A stretch of DNA of 64,000 bases from Drosophila miranda (lineage: Eukaryota > Arthropoda > Insecta > Diptera > Drosophilidae). Shown in pieces: positions 24,601-36,489 of the stretch (positions are counted from its first letter, which is position 1; each line of letters opens with the position of its first letter). Where the stretch lies: positions 4,960,001 to 5,024,000 of the forward strand of contig NC_046676.1 of the NCBI RefSeq assembly GCF_003369915.1. The letters run 5' to 3'. The notes beneath the pieces are model-generated. The model was not told where the DNA came from and ran no database searches. It worked only from the letters and a program-made list of their open reading frames with translations. The translations under genes and the position numbers were made by a program.

Positions 24601-25431
24601 CCTTTGGGCAATATTTAATCAAGCATTCTCCGCCTCTCTCCCTTCGACAGATTTTCGGCCTGATTGTGATCGGCCTTGGGGTGCACGTCATCTATAAATT
24701 TGAGCATTTCAACACCGCCGCCTTCGTCATCATTGGCCTGGGCGTGGTTGTGGTGCTGACCGCCCTCTTTGGCGCCCTGGGGGCAGCGCGCGAGAGCAGC
24801 AACATTTCAAAGACGGTAAGTGCAACACTAACACATCTCAGAGACTGAGCTGAAACTTAATCTTTTCTTTTCTCAGTTTGTGTTCATTCTGGTAGTTCTG
24901 GTTGTGCTGGAAGTCCTGGTGGTGGGTTTCCTGTGGATATTCCAAACCTCGTTGCTGATCAATGTGGACAAGACCTTCGATCAGCTGTGGAACGATCAGC
25001 CCGTGCCCATCAAGCCCGGCAATCAGAGCCAAATCGCCAGCCTCGAGCGTTGGGTGAGTTGGTCCGATCTTTAGTCCCGATTTTCCTTAATCTCCTGAGG
25101 GGTTCTCACTTTCAGTTGGACTGCTGTGGCAATGTGGGACCCAAGGACTATATGCTGCCCCCGAACAGTTGCTACAACAGCCAGACGGACAAACTCAATC
25201 TGGAGGGCTGTCGGCAAAAGTTTCTGGACTTTATTGCCTCACGTTGGACAACCTTCAACTTTGTCTCCTTGGTTCTGGTGGGAGTGGAGGTTAGTGCGGG
25301 TCCTTCCTTCAGTTGAATTCGCATTAATGTTTTCACTCTTTCATTTCTAGATCATTTGCGCCCTGCTGGCCTATGTCCTCGCCAACAGCATTGTGAATCG
25401 CTGGCGCCGCTCGAAGTACTACCAGAAATAG
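21687..25431 (+). CDS. Tsp42Eg: Tetraspanin Tsp42Eg
   Basis: Four-pass tetraspanin. Exons 21687-21746, 24651-24815, 24877-25053, 25116-25289 and 25351-25431 are all phase 0 and give 218 aa. The first exon has the standard 20 codons (MACSTN...). After segment 2 the motif is GALGAARESS, without the usual Cys pair. The large loop has CCG at about 137-139, NSC and EGC, four cysteines, and one N-glycosylation site (NQS) just before CCG. The tail is strongly basic (RWRRSKYYQK). Intron 1 is 2.9 kb. Confidence 0.9.
21747..24650 (+). other. Tsp42Eg intron 1
   Basis: 2.9 kb of noncoding DNA with no supported internal gene. The one notable local structure is a 15-bp tandem duplication of a palindromic core (CTCGAGCTCGAG) at 23954-23983. 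Confidence 0.5.
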
Positions 25432-26234
25432 TTGCCAAATTAGTGTAGAATATTTTTGAGTATAATGCATTTCAAAAAACCAACTTTAAAACGCGCATAC
25501 TTAAGGCCAAAGAACTCGCAATGCAAATACCTGAAGCCAAACAATAGAAAAGGTTCCAACGTATATCTGGCTATGAGGATAATTCTGGGTAGGGCGAGAA
25601 CTAACCATTTACATTTTAATTTAATCTAATCTAAGCTCGACTTAAGCCACAATCTTTTGTAACAACATTTCGAACAGATCAGCCAAAACCAAAATAAAGA
25701 ATTCTTCATAGTTCGTTCGGTGGTTCGGGAATTTCATTTCTGGTTTTGGGAAACTGCTGTTGACATCATTCGGATGATAAATAAGATGACGGCCCGCAGT
25801 TACGAGCATTCGGGGGAATCGGGGGAAATCCGAGGGGGCGCAAGGTGAGGGTGGACACATGCTGTCTCTCATGTCTGTTTCTGTTCCACGAGTATATTCT
25901 ATATTCTTTATTTCCCCTGAGCTTTTATCTATGCCGAACCTCTCTGTCTTTCTCTCTGTGTATTTTGGCCACTGCAACGCTCCGGGCCGGATGGATGGCG
26001 ACAGAGTCCGAGGCAGAGACATCCCATCCACACAAAATATCTGTATCTATGGGTTAATCGTTTCCCAACGCTTTGTCAGCCTCAGACAAACAAATGAAGA
26101 TTATGGGACTTTAGTCGATGATTTGATGGCAAGGCCCAAGGTGTGCTCGCCCCCAGCGGAAAAACTCTTGTGAAAATTCCGATTATTAGCTACGAGCTGC
26201 GATCTCTCTCTCCTCTCCACTCCTCTCCGGCGTC
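25432..26234. other. Spacer between Tsp42Eg and Tsp42Eh
   Basis: Holds the Eg 3' UTR (AATAAA near 25693) and the Eh upstream region, which ends in a CT-rich stretch at 26200-26228 just before the Eh ATG. Open frames here look random. Confidence 0.4.
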
Positions 26235-27291
26235 ATGTACTGCAGCAGCCGCCTGCTCAGATATATTTTGTGTGTCATCAGCGTTTTTTGTGCTGTAAGT
26301 GCTTAAAAATAGTTCTGAGTAACAACTGAACTCCTGACATTGGCATCAATCGATGGGTCTTCTTAGGTGGAGGGCTGTCTGCTCATCTGGTATGGAGCCT
26401 GGCTGCTGGAGAGCCTCGCTGATAAGCAGAACGTGGTGGTCCTCGATCATGGCGAGGACCTGGCCGCCGTGCTCTGCATCCTGCTGGGCTCTGTCATCAT
26501 TCTAGCCAGCATCTTCGGCTGTGTGGCCATGTGCAGGGACTCCAGGACTATGTTGATCTGTGTAAGTGGGATCTCCCTCAAGAATACCCATCGCAATCCT
26601 TATACTCTCTTTTGCAGTATGCGGTTCTGTTGGTTCTGCTCTTGGTGGTGCAGTTCGTGATGTTCAGCATCAGCTTTGCTGCCAGCAAGGACACACTGCC
26701 GGACAGCCTGCGTCAAGGCTTCGACGATCTGTGGGATCATCAGCATGTGGGGAACAGCACCCTGAACACCTACGAGCACTGGGTGAGCTGCCTCCGTCCT
26801 TGATTACCTTCGAGCCCAACTTGAACCCCTTTCAATGTTTTTAGCTGCACTGCTGTGGTCGCAACAGTGCCGAGGACTATATGCATCTGGACAAGGAGCT
26901 GCCAGCGAGCTGCTGCCTCGATCTGGACTGCACAAGGCCCTTGAATCTGTATATGGCAGGCTGCGAGATTAAGTTCAAGGAGTACCTCGGCGGAAAGACT
27001 GCGAATTTTCATTCGCTGAGTTGGTTCCTTATTCTCACTGAGGTGGGTCTGCTGTCTATGCCATTTGCTATCCAATCGATCTACTCATATAAATCATATA
27101 AATCCAATTTTTGCTTCATTCATTGCATCTCTTGCATCGCTTCAATACATTGCACCTTTCCACAGGTATCATTTTTATTGTTGTATCCCCTAATTATTCA
27201 AATTTAATTACAGATTGCTGGTTCTGTGACCACCTGCTACCTGGTGGACAGCATACGAAACCATCGCGATCGCGTACGATTCTATAATTAA
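26235..27291 (+). CDS. Tsp42Eh: Tetraspanin Tsp42Eh
   Basis: Four-pass tetraspanin. Exons 26235-26294, 26367-26561, 26618-26782, 26845-27042 and 27214-27291 are all phase 0 and give 231 aa. The first exon has 20 codons (MYCSSR...). The intracellular motif is GCVAMCRDS. The large loop has CCG at about 143-145, ASCC, a single C and AGC, six cysteines, with an NST glycosylation site before CCG. The gene is compact (first intron 72 bp), unlike Ed-Eg. The tail is RDRVRFYN. Confidence 0.88.
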
Positions 27292-28030
27292 ATTAAATTC
27301 TTACTGTCGACTTCCTGAGCTGTATTATCACTACTTGTGTGTGTAATTTCCTGGCCCACGAGCCTTGGCATATTGTGATTGTAATTTAATCAACTTAGGC
27401 TACAGATACCTAGTACTATTCATTCATAAAATTGTAAACTTGTAAACTCCCACGCGGAGACAAGAAATAAAAACGAAAATAACCGAAAACCTGTTGTTGC
27501 CATTGACTGAAATTTTACAAGAAAACAGAAAACTGTTTTGGCCAGCAGGCATACGAGACGAGCAGATGGGATCCGGAGATAAATAGGAAAGCCTCTCGCA
27601 CAAAGAGACGGTAGACGGGAGACGGGAGATGGCAGACGGGGCCAAGCTAGGTGGGCGATGCTCGGCGCCGCTCTCGATTTTCACTCACAGATTTACGAGT
27701 ATACTCGTATATAGAGATACAGATACATATAGATAGGTAGAATGTAGTCAAAACAAAAACACACTGTTTCAGTTGATTCACGCCACTGAAACACAGCGGT
27801 CAGCAGCAGCGATCAACAGCGCACGGAATAGACAGAGAGATCTTGTACGCCGCCTGTGCTGTATCCGTCAGATACGCAGCTGAAACTGGCTATTGGCTAT
27901 TGCCATATACGTAACCCTGCTCGATGCATTCTGTATAATTTGGCTGATTCCAACAGTTGAGACAAGCCACAGAGACGCAGCTCCCATCTTCAGTTCAGTT
28001 CTGTTCGGTGCGTCCTCGTCCAGAGTCAAC
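27292..28030. other. Spacer between Tsp42Eh and Tsp42Ei
   Basis: Eh 3' UTR followed by the Ei promoter. At 27600-27640 there is a short purine stretch with repeated GACGGGAGA. No gene is seen. Confidence 0.4.
27766..27802 (+). promoter_or_regulatory. Inr + DPE core promoter of Tsp42Ei
   Basis: TTTCAGTTG at 27767-27775 fits the Drosophila initiator with A+1 at 27771. GGTCA starts at 27798, exactly +28, and matches the downstream promoter element consensus RGWYV. The spacing is the one required for TFIID binding at TATA-less promoters. The predicted 5' UTR is about 260 nt. Confidence 0.6.
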
Positions 28031-28910
28031 ATGGGTCTGGCCTCCACTACAGTGAAGCATCTGCTACTGTTGCTCAATTTCGTGTTTGCCGTGAGTATGA
28101 GTGGGCAGAGCATCTGTCTGCGTGTGTCTCTGACTCTCTGGGAATTCTACAGGTGCTGGGTCTGGTGCTGATTGCCTTTGGAATTTTCTTTTTGATCAGC
28201 GCCGCCGAGAATGCAGTCAGCATTGGTGAGAACGTGGCCGGGGGCCTGATCATTGGCCTGGGCGCTGTCATATTGGTCATAGCGGTCTTTGGCTGCCTGG
28301 CGGCCATTCACGAGTCCCCAGCCCGGCTCTTGATTGTGAGTACCTGATCTTTTATCTTCCGCAAGCGTGATCGTGATCTCCGTTGTAAAATTCTCTAATT
28401 TTCCCCAGTATGTGGGAGTCGTGGTGGTGCTGATCCTCACCCAGCTGCTGTTCCTCAGCATGGCATCGCACGGCACCAAGGACGGCCTCTCGGGCAGCAT
28501 CAACGAGGGCTTCGATCGCCTCTGGGAGGTGGAGCGCAACGAGTCCGGCGCCCTGGCCTACTACGAAAACTGGCTGCACTGCTGCGGGGTCAACAGCTCC
28601 GAGGATTACTGGATCATCCACCATGCCATACCCTCCAGCTGTTGCCTGGACAACAAATGCGTGGACAGCACGAGTGTCTACAAGGTCGGCTGCAAGGCCG
28701 AATTCGTGGAGTATCTCGACGACAAGCTCCTGGTGTTCAAGATCGTCTGCTGGCTGCTCATCATTGGCGAGGTAAGTCGCCTCCATTCCTTTCCCCATCT
28801 CAAACTAAGGCGCTTTCTCTCCGTTTCAGGCTGTCGGGGCCGTGTTCGGCTGGCTGCTGTACAGCAGCGTCAAGAACCAGAGTCGACGCAACAACGCGGT
28901 CTGGATGTGA
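28031..28910 (+). CDS. Tsp42Ei: Tetraspanin Tsp42Ei
   Basis: Four-pass tetraspanin. Exons 28031-28090, 28153-28335, 28409-28771 and 28830-28910 are all phase 0 and give 228 aa. The intron usually found just before the CCG codons is absent, so segment 3 and the large loop share a 363-nt exon. The intracellular motif is GCLAAIHESP. The loop has HCCG at about 138-141, SSCC, NKC and VGC, six cysteines, and N-glycosylation sites NES and NSS. The tail ends RRNNAVWM. The gene is compact, all introns under 80 bp. A diverged copy lies directly downstream. Confidence 0.88.
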
Positions 28911-29727
28911 GGCACATCTTAAGTTACATAAGTATTAAATTAAATAATATTACAAGCCGGTTTCTAATCCCTCCTGTACTTTTTGCAACTCAACACAAAC
29001 TAATGAGCAATTTCGTAATCGCTTAATTCTGTAATACTCGTATGTATCAAGTACTCACAATATCAAAGTAAAAGTTGTTCTGATCTAATGTCCGGCTCGC
29101 TGTGGAGTGCTGTCTTGTGGGGATCAGGGGATCAGGGGATCAGGGGATGCATTGAGACGATATGCCTAAAGGCCTGATGCAGCTGGAAAGGCTCTGGCTG
29201 AACGAAACGCAAACTGATCCTGCCTGCTACGCTTCTAACCGCTAAGTACGTACTCCATTATATAAAGACACTGAAAGGCAGCGGTCTGTGTCCCTTTCTT
29301 TCCCTTCAGGGAAGGCAAGATTGATAGTTCTCAATGCTGAAAGTGCTCTGAAGTGTAGGTGCTCTGCTTTTTAGTGATTTTATTTGTGGAACAATCCCAT
29401 TTTGGTGATCTAGTATCGACGAGGTTATTAGCTTCCTGTGGAAATCGGAATGCGGGATCCCTGGAACAGTAAAATACTTGCTATAATCTAGCCGTATAAT
29501 AGAACCTCTGTGTATTGTATATCATTGCCGGACAGAATTGGAAAGCACTTTCACATTGGGGTTACTCCAAAAGAGTTTCGAAGTCAGTTTCAGTTTCACT
29601 GTCATTCGTGTCACAGCTCTGAAATATATCGAATGTAAGCTGTAGAACGGAACTAGCCCGGAAATTTGATAGACTGCTTTCGGAAGTCAAATTAGCATTA
29701 CCATCTTCGGCTCGGATCGTTCATACC
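28911..29727. other. Spacer between Tsp42Ei and its diverged copy
   Basis: No gene. Three head-to-tail GGGGATCA units lie at 29119-29142. Initiator-like TCAGTTTCAGTTTC at 29584-29597 may start the downstream gene. Confidence 0.4.
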
Positions 29728-31053
29728 ATGGCTTCGTCACTGAAGAAAATGTTGATCTCGATGAACTTTGTTCATGCTGTAAGTTTAATGCTGCCGCACC
29801 GTTCCGCGTTTCTGATACTTCGTGCCCTCTGCAGACGGTTTCACTGTTGGTTATTGTATGTGGCATATCGTTTTTTATTGACGAGGTCAGCACTCTTGAG
29901 AAAGTCGCCGGCAGCTTGACTATTGCCCAAGGAGCTGTTGGACTGATCCTGTCGATATTTTGCAGGGGAGCAGCCAAAAACGAGTCGCTCAACTGTCTAA
30001 GAAATGTGAGTATTCATAGAACTACGAGTGTAAATGATGTCTCGATAGTCGCTGAAAGTCTCCACATTAAACATAAATCGGTTGATATATAGCACAGCTA
30101 TTTTTTTAGCTGACACTTTGTTATTCGGCCTACATTGATCCGATTTTCCACTTATATTCTGTTATAGAATTCGTGATTTGTGGAAAAAATCCACCGTACA
30201 GCATTTAAGACCCATCAAAGACTTTCAAATGCTCATGGCTTGGAAGCCATCTTTTAAGACATTCCCATTCAAACCGATACATATATTTTGGAATATAGTT
30301 TGTCAGGGTATTTGAAGCTTCGGCATGTCGAAGCTGTTCATTGTCATCATATAATTCGGCTTAAAAGCACTTTTTGTTTTAATGCATTGAACTGAAAAGC
30401 TACTCATTGAGAAATCGAATTGATCCTCGAGCATCGACATATTGACAGAGTATATGAGCTGTGCTGTACGTGCTGTCTTTACGTGCTTTCTGCTTTATTT
30501 TCAATCAAAAAATATGGATCTAAACTTTTCGTTTTGCTCTAGTATGTGGCTATAGCAATGCTGCAAATATTTAGCCAGCTACTGCTCCTCTACGAGGCCG
30601 CGAATAGCTCGGTCCGCATCGGCAGAATCTTCGATGACCTGTGGGAAGCGGATAGGAGGGGCCTGGCATTGCAACGGCGCCTAGGGTTCTATGAGAAGTT
30701 TTTAAAGTGCTGCGGCGTAAACGGCGCCGACGACTACTCGAAGATCCATCTTCACCCGCCAAAGAGCTGCTGCATAGACGAAGAATCCGAATTCGACTCG
30801 CCCCTTCACCCGTACGGCTGCAAAACCCAATTCTCTGATTATGTCTTTAGCAAATTACTCCTCCTAAAACTGGCCTGTTGGGTGCTCATAGTGGTTGGGG
30901 TGCGTATACCCAGTTCCCAGTCGGACGCTCCTTTAAGCACTCTTTCCCTTTCAGACTAATGGGGCCCTATGCGGATGGCGGCTGTACAGGATCGTGAAGA
31001 GGCAGATCCAACGCGACAACGACTGTTTGGACGAAGACTCAAAGGAAATTTGA
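29728..31053 (+). CDS. Diverged Tsp42Ei-like tetraspanin
   Basis: A fast-evolving duplicate of Tsp42Ei. Exons 29728-29778, 29835-30005, 30543-30899 and 30955-31053 are phase 0 and join without any stop to 225 aa. It shares with Ei the missing intron before CCG, and resembles it along its length: KKMLISMNFVHA start, KVAGSLTIAQGAVGLILSIF segment 2, AKNES, KCCGVNGADDYSKIH and a KIVCW-like segment 4 (KLACW). Odd points: the first exon is only 17 codons; the GCLAA motif reads CRGAA; the large loop has five cysteines because the Cys equivalent to Ei's NKC is gone; intron 2 has grown to 537 bp; the tail has gained acidic residues (DCLDEDSKEI). An intact frame with four splice-compatible exons argues it is expressed. 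I do not know a named counterpart. Confidence 0.75.
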
Positions 31054-31214
31054 AGAGACTTTGATCTGATATCAGCTCTTTTACTTAATTTTGTTATTTA
31101 TTTATTTGGTCTCTATCCTAGTGCCACAAGATTTACTTATACATACGTATTAAAGTCACTAGTCACAAAATAATTTTAGTCTTATAATGAATCGTACATA
31201 TGTACATTGGTTTT

Positions 31215-32311
31215 TATACCCGATACTCAAAATGAGTTTTGGGGTATATTAGATTTGTGGTAAAAGTGGATGTGTGTAACGTCCAGAAGGAATCGTTTCC
31301 GACCCCATAAAGTATATATATTCTTGATCAGCATCAATAGCCGAGTCGATTGAGCCATGTCTGGCTGTCCGTCTGTCCGTCCGTCCGTCTGTCCGTCTGT
31401 CCGTCCCCTTCAGCGCCTAGTGCTCAAAGACTATAAGAGCTAGAGCAACGATGTTTTGGATCCAGACTTCTGTAATATGTCACTGCTACAAAAATATTTC
31501 AAAACTTCGCCCCGCCCACTTCCGCCCCCACAAAGAACGAAAATCTGTGGCATCCACATTTTTAAAGATACGATAAAACCAAAAACGCAGAATCGTAGAG
31601 GATGACTATATGTTTTAGGATGTAAGATCTCAACCAGATCGTATAATTATTATAGCCAGAATCAAGAAAACAATTTTATTCTTTCTCGCTCTGTCTCTCT
31701 CTAACACACAGGTTTCATGGTCGGTTTTGCCAATTGCAAAATATGAGTTCAAGGATCTCAGAACCTATAAGAGCCAGAGCAACCAAATTTGGTATCCACA
31801 CTCCTGTGATATCGGACCTTGACCGTTTCGTGTCCAAATTTCGCCACACCCCCTTCCGCCCCCGCAAAGGACGAAAATCTGGGGCATCCTCAAATCTCAG
31901 AGACTATTAAGGCTAGGGTAACCAAATTTGGTATCCGCACTTCTGTTAGATCTCACTATAAAACGTATATCTCAGAATTTCGCCCCACCCCCTTCCGCCT
32001 CCACAAAGGACGAAAATCTGTTGCATCCACAATATTGCATATTCGACAAAACTAAAAACGCAGATAATGACCATGTCTATCAGATGGCTGAATCTGGATC
32101 AGATCGGATCATTTTTATAGCCAATAGGAACAAATCAATTTGCAGTGGCCACGCAGCGCCCGACGACAAGCTCAGACTGATTTTCTGTCTCTCTCTTTGT
32201 CGTGTCGTTTAATATTAGCGGCGTCTGCCGAAGGAGAGCTATACTGACTAAGTATCGGGTATAACTGTAGAGTTGCGGTGTCCGCAGCAACTCACAACGT
32301 TCCCCCTCGTT
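31215..32311 (+). mobile_element. DINE-1-type repeat, copy C
   Basis: Full-length, plus orientation: TATACCCGATACTC at 31215, GTCC/GTCT microsatellite at about 31368-31405, three internal units, stem-loop at about 32271-32295 and the CCCCCTCGTTT end at 32302-32312. It lies 15 bp upstream of copy D in the same orientation. Confidence 0.78.
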
Positions 32312-32326
32312 TAATACTAAACTTGT

Positions 32327-33466
32327 TATACCCGATACTCAAAATGAGTATTGGGGTATATTAGATTTGTGGTAAAAGTGGATGTGTGTAACGTCCAGAA
32401 GGAATCGTTTCCGACCCCATAAAGTATATATATTCTTGATCAGCATCAATAGCCGAGTCGATTGAGCCATGTCTGTCTGTCCGTCTGTCCGTCTGTCCGT
32501 CCGTCCGTCTGTCCGTCTGTCCGTCCGTCCGTCTGTCCGTCCCCTTCAGCGCCTAGTGCTCAAAGACTATAAGAGCTAGAGCAACGATGTTTTGGATCCA
32601 GACTTCTGTAATATGTCACTGCTACAAAAATATTTCAAAACTTCGCCCCGCCCACTTCCGCCCCCACAAAGAACGAAAATCTGTGGCATCCACATTTTTA
32701 AAGATACGATAAAACCAAAAACGCAGAATCGTAGAGGATGACTATATGTTCTAGAGTGTAAAATCTCAACCAGATCGTATATTTATTATAGCCAGAATCA
32801 AGAAAACAATTTTATTCTTTCTCGCTCTGTCTCTCTCTAACACACAGGTTTCATGGTCGGTTTTGCCAATTGCAAAATATGAGTTCAAGGATCTCAGAAC
32901 CTATAAGAGCCAGAGCAACCAAATTTGGTATCCACACTCCTGTGATATCGGACCTTGACCGTTTCGTGTCCAAATTTCGCCACACCCCCTTCCGCCCCCG
33001 CAAAGGACGAAAATCTGGGGCATCCTCAAATCTCAGAGACTATTAAGGCTAGAGTAACCAAATTTGGTATCCGCACTTCTGTTAGATCTCACTATAAAAC
33101 GTATATCTCAGAATTTCGCCCCACCCCCTTCCGCCTCAACAAAGGACGAAAATCTGTTGCATCCACAATATTGCAGATTCGAGAAAACTAAAAACGCAGA
33201 ATCATAGATAATGACCATATCTATCAGACTGCTGAATCTGGATCAGATCGGATCATTTTTATACCCAAAAGGAACAAATCAATTTGCACTGGCTACGCAG
33301 CGCCCGACGTCACGCTCAGACTGATTTTCTGTCTCTCTCGCACGCACTCTTTGTCGTGTCGTTTAATATTAGCGGCGTCTGCCGGAGGAGAGCCATACTG
33401 ACTAAGTATCGGGTATAACTGTAGAGTTGCGGTGTCCGCAGCAACTCACAACGTTCCCCCTCGTTT
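32327..33466 (+). mobile_element. DINE-1-type repeat, copy D
   Basis: Full-length, plus orientation, directly after copy C. The microsatellite is longer (about 32470-32543) and the last third has small differences from C (for example a GCACGCACTC insertion near 33340). It ends in the stem-loop at about 33423-33447 and CCCCCTCGTTTT at 33457-33468. Confidence 0.78.
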
Positions 33467-34703
33467 TTATTAGTGATTTTTATTTATTTTGTATTTATTT
33501 TTTAAAATCTTTCAGTCTTAAGCAACAAAAATCGTTTTTCCTTCTAGACTATCGATGGCTATTATCGATGCTAATATATTTCTTCTTCTCAAAGATAGAG
33601 AGAGTTTAATCGACAATCTTGACTTTGGTCAGCTTTTGATGAACACACCTTACATTCAGTTTCAGGCATCCAGGCAGCATTGTCACTGCGCCTCTTTGCT
33701 AGTGAGAGGATAGGTGTGCCTTTAGATTGTGGAATACGAGCTGTGGGATCGAATGTTTTATCGAACACAGACACTAACTTACATGTAGACCTCCGAAAAA
33801 CTTTGGCAAAGGTTGTGGCTGCCGGAAGGAGTCAATCTTTATTTAAATTAAATAATTAATTAATCAATTAAATAATTTAATATATTTTCTTATGTCCATA
33901 AAGTTGCGTTATACGTACATGTGATTGTTTTGATAATTATTATTGTAGTACCCCTGAATGGCCGTAAAATTATTAAGACTGCCAATATCCCGGAAATACC
34001 ATTCTAAGTAAAGAATTTGCGATCCTTAAGGTAACGTAATATAAATGTGCATATTGGAAAGCGAAACTGAATAAGAGTTTAGCAAGAACTAGTTACAATG
34101 AGGCTACATTGAGTTCGAAAGTAGCAGATTGGGTTTGTAGCTCAAGCTTCATCCGAATTGTCACAATCTCGTTCTTCCAACAGGAGCAACTACTTTCCGC
34201 ACAGGGAACACCCAAAGTCGGACACGGTTTGATGTGGCACCCGGTATGCCACATGGCACTGCGGCTGCGTCATTGCCATCAAGCGGATGGGTGGGGGGCT
34301 GGCTTGTTCGGATATTTGTTTGGGTTTCGGTGGGTTCTGTGGTGAATTCAGCGTGTGATGTTCGGCGGCGACACTTGGTGGCGCTCTGTGTTGTGTTCAG
34401 TCGTTGGCCAGCATTTGGGGCATCAACACGAGCCTTCACTGATCCAGCATTGGGCCTGAGGAGTCGGGCTTCGATTGGGACTTGGGTTTTATCACTAATT
34501 CTAGAGTAAACAATGGCCTCCCACCTGGAATAGGGGAAATCGAGCGAATCGGCAGACCCCCAGAGAAACCAAATTTCCGTTTAAACAGCAGCCCTTCAGG
34601 GATGTGAGTGTGATAATATCCAGATATTTATTTATAATCAAGGAAATGGCAATGGCACGAGTGAAAATGTGTTCTTTTGATACCGCAGCTCCCTTCTGAC
34701 AGC
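33467..34703. other. Spacer between DINE-1 copy D and Tsp42Ej
   Basis: Two TATCGATG sites lie at about 33550 and 33564. A minus-strand open segment at 33774-33589 is reported as a finding. The remainder up to the Ej ATG shows no coding signal. Confidence 0.4.
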
Positions 34704-36137
34704 ATGGAGAAGTCTTTTCCTATATCGCCTTGGAAGTACGCCCTGTTTGCTACCTGCATTCTGATAACGGTAAGTCCCGTCCCCCCAACCGTGACATCCT
34801 CCACACCCAGGGCCGTACTCTTGACCCATCCAAGTCTTGCACAACAACCCGGTAGTCTCGTAAAAGAAGCGAACAAAAATCAATATTGTGCAAAAGTGCA
34901 AAATTACGAGAGCAACGCATTTGTCGCCGGCCATAGGCGAAAAATCGCCCATAAGGATGGCTAAAAGCAAATCGAACAGAACTAAAGTATATTTATACAT
35001 TTATTTATTTATGTATTTATGTATTGTATATTTCAGCCGAACAGCTGGGAGCTGTTGTGCACTTGGCACTCAATCCGATTGCCCGATATGCCCGATTCTT
35101 GCCTTCCCTTCATGTAAACCGCTTACACAATCATGCGCCCATTTTGTTATGATTAAGTTGATTTGGCAAATTAGATTGTTATTTCTATATATATGAGCAT
35201 CAGGATAATGTCAAGTCTGCAAATGCCAAGGCTCCCGGCATTGTGCTAAGAACCTACAACAAAACTCATTGCAGTAAAGCCCCAATCTTTATTGACGAGG
35301 AAGATTCCCCCAAGAAATACTTGGGGGAATGCTATTTTATGCCTATTAGCTATTATGAATCACAGGAATTCCATCATCCTTCTCGTCTAATTGTTTCTCT
35401 TTTTCAGGCCTGTACTGTGCTCTTCTTTTCCTGTGGCGTCGTCACATGGGGCTCGGCAGCCTCCATCTTTGGCAGCTATACGACTGCTCTGATCGGAGCG
35501 GCCGTCTTTGGGGTGGCCTTCCTCGGCGTGTATGTGGCCCTCAAGGAATCCTATAAGTACTCGATACTCGTAAGTATTCCTGGACTCTGTGTGGGGACGA
35601 TCCTTTTTACGTGTGTCCCGCAGTTTATTTTCGTCAGTGGACTGGTCATCGTCACGATGGTTGCCTACTTCTTCACCTTCGCGGCGATGAAAGGAGATCT
35701 GCTGGCGCACTTTGACGACCGGGTCCGGCAGTTGTTTGAGGAGAAGACGCGCAGCAACGACAAGATGCAGCCCATCCACAGCCTGTTCCGCTGCTGTGGG
35801 CTGGAGGGACCGCAGGACTACCTCGGCGAGGAGAACGGCGCCTTGCCCGCCAGCTGTTGCTTCGCCTTCGACTGCTCCAATCCGACGAACGTCTTCCAGC
35901 AGGGCTGTGCCACCAAGGCCAACGAAAATTTGAAAATGCAGGCGGATATCACTTACTACTGCTGCATGGCAATCATTGCCCTTGAGGTGCGAATTATGAT
36001 AAGTTGCGTTGGAAGAGACGTTCAAGCCATTTGTTTCATTGCAGTTTATGGGCATTCTCACGGCCTACTACATGGGCCGGGCCCGGAAGTATGCGAAGAC
36101 CAAGATCAAGGACGACGAGAGCCACCTCAACGATTGA
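34704..36137 (+). CDS. Tsp42Ej: Tetraspanin Tsp42Ej (sunglasses)
   Basis: Four-pass tetraspanin. In D. melanogaster the gene (sun) encodes a lysosomal tetraspanin involved in rhodopsin turnover (known biology, not visible here). Exons 34704-34769, 35408-35569, 35624-35986 and 36045-36137 are all phase 0 and give 227 aa. The first exon has 22 codons (MEKSFP...), longer than the cluster norm. As in Ei, the intron before CCG is absent. The intracellular loop is VALKESYKYS, without the Cys pair. The large loop has RCCG at about 132-135, ASCC, DC and QGC, six cysteines. The tail is long and charged (KTKIKDDESHLND). The identification rests on the MEKSF start and the 227-aa length. Confidence 0.85.
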
Positions 36138-36489
36138 GTGAAGGTGCTAGCCAGCATAAATGTTGCATAAACGATACTCTATTTATCAGATTAACGAATT
36201 TGCCACTAGAGAATAAAACACTTTCCATATGCTAAACGAATATCTCAGCCCGAAAATTTGGCAGCACTGGCAAAGAGAGCGGAGATTTCGATTCCTCTTC
36301 TCCAAGCAGAGACCCTAGCAGCATCGATCGTCTACCGTATCTCATAAGAAATGTTCGTTTTCATTCGCTGTCTGGATACCGATCTTGCTGGTTCTTTCGG
36401 TCCTCTCTCCGCTCTGTCCGCTCTCCCAACCAGTTTCGGTCTATTTTAGCTGGTTCTTTGGCTTGGGAAAAGTCCTACTTCTTGTCAAG
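36138..36489. other. Spacer between Tsp42Ej and Tsp42Ek
   Basis: Contains the Ej AATAAA (about 36214) and the Ek 5' region. No gene seen. Confidence 0.4.

Noticed and set aside
35387-36061. 224-codon minus-strand open frame
   Set aside because: It is the exact antisense of the Tsp42Ej exons and crosses their introns; a shadow of a GC-rich coding region.
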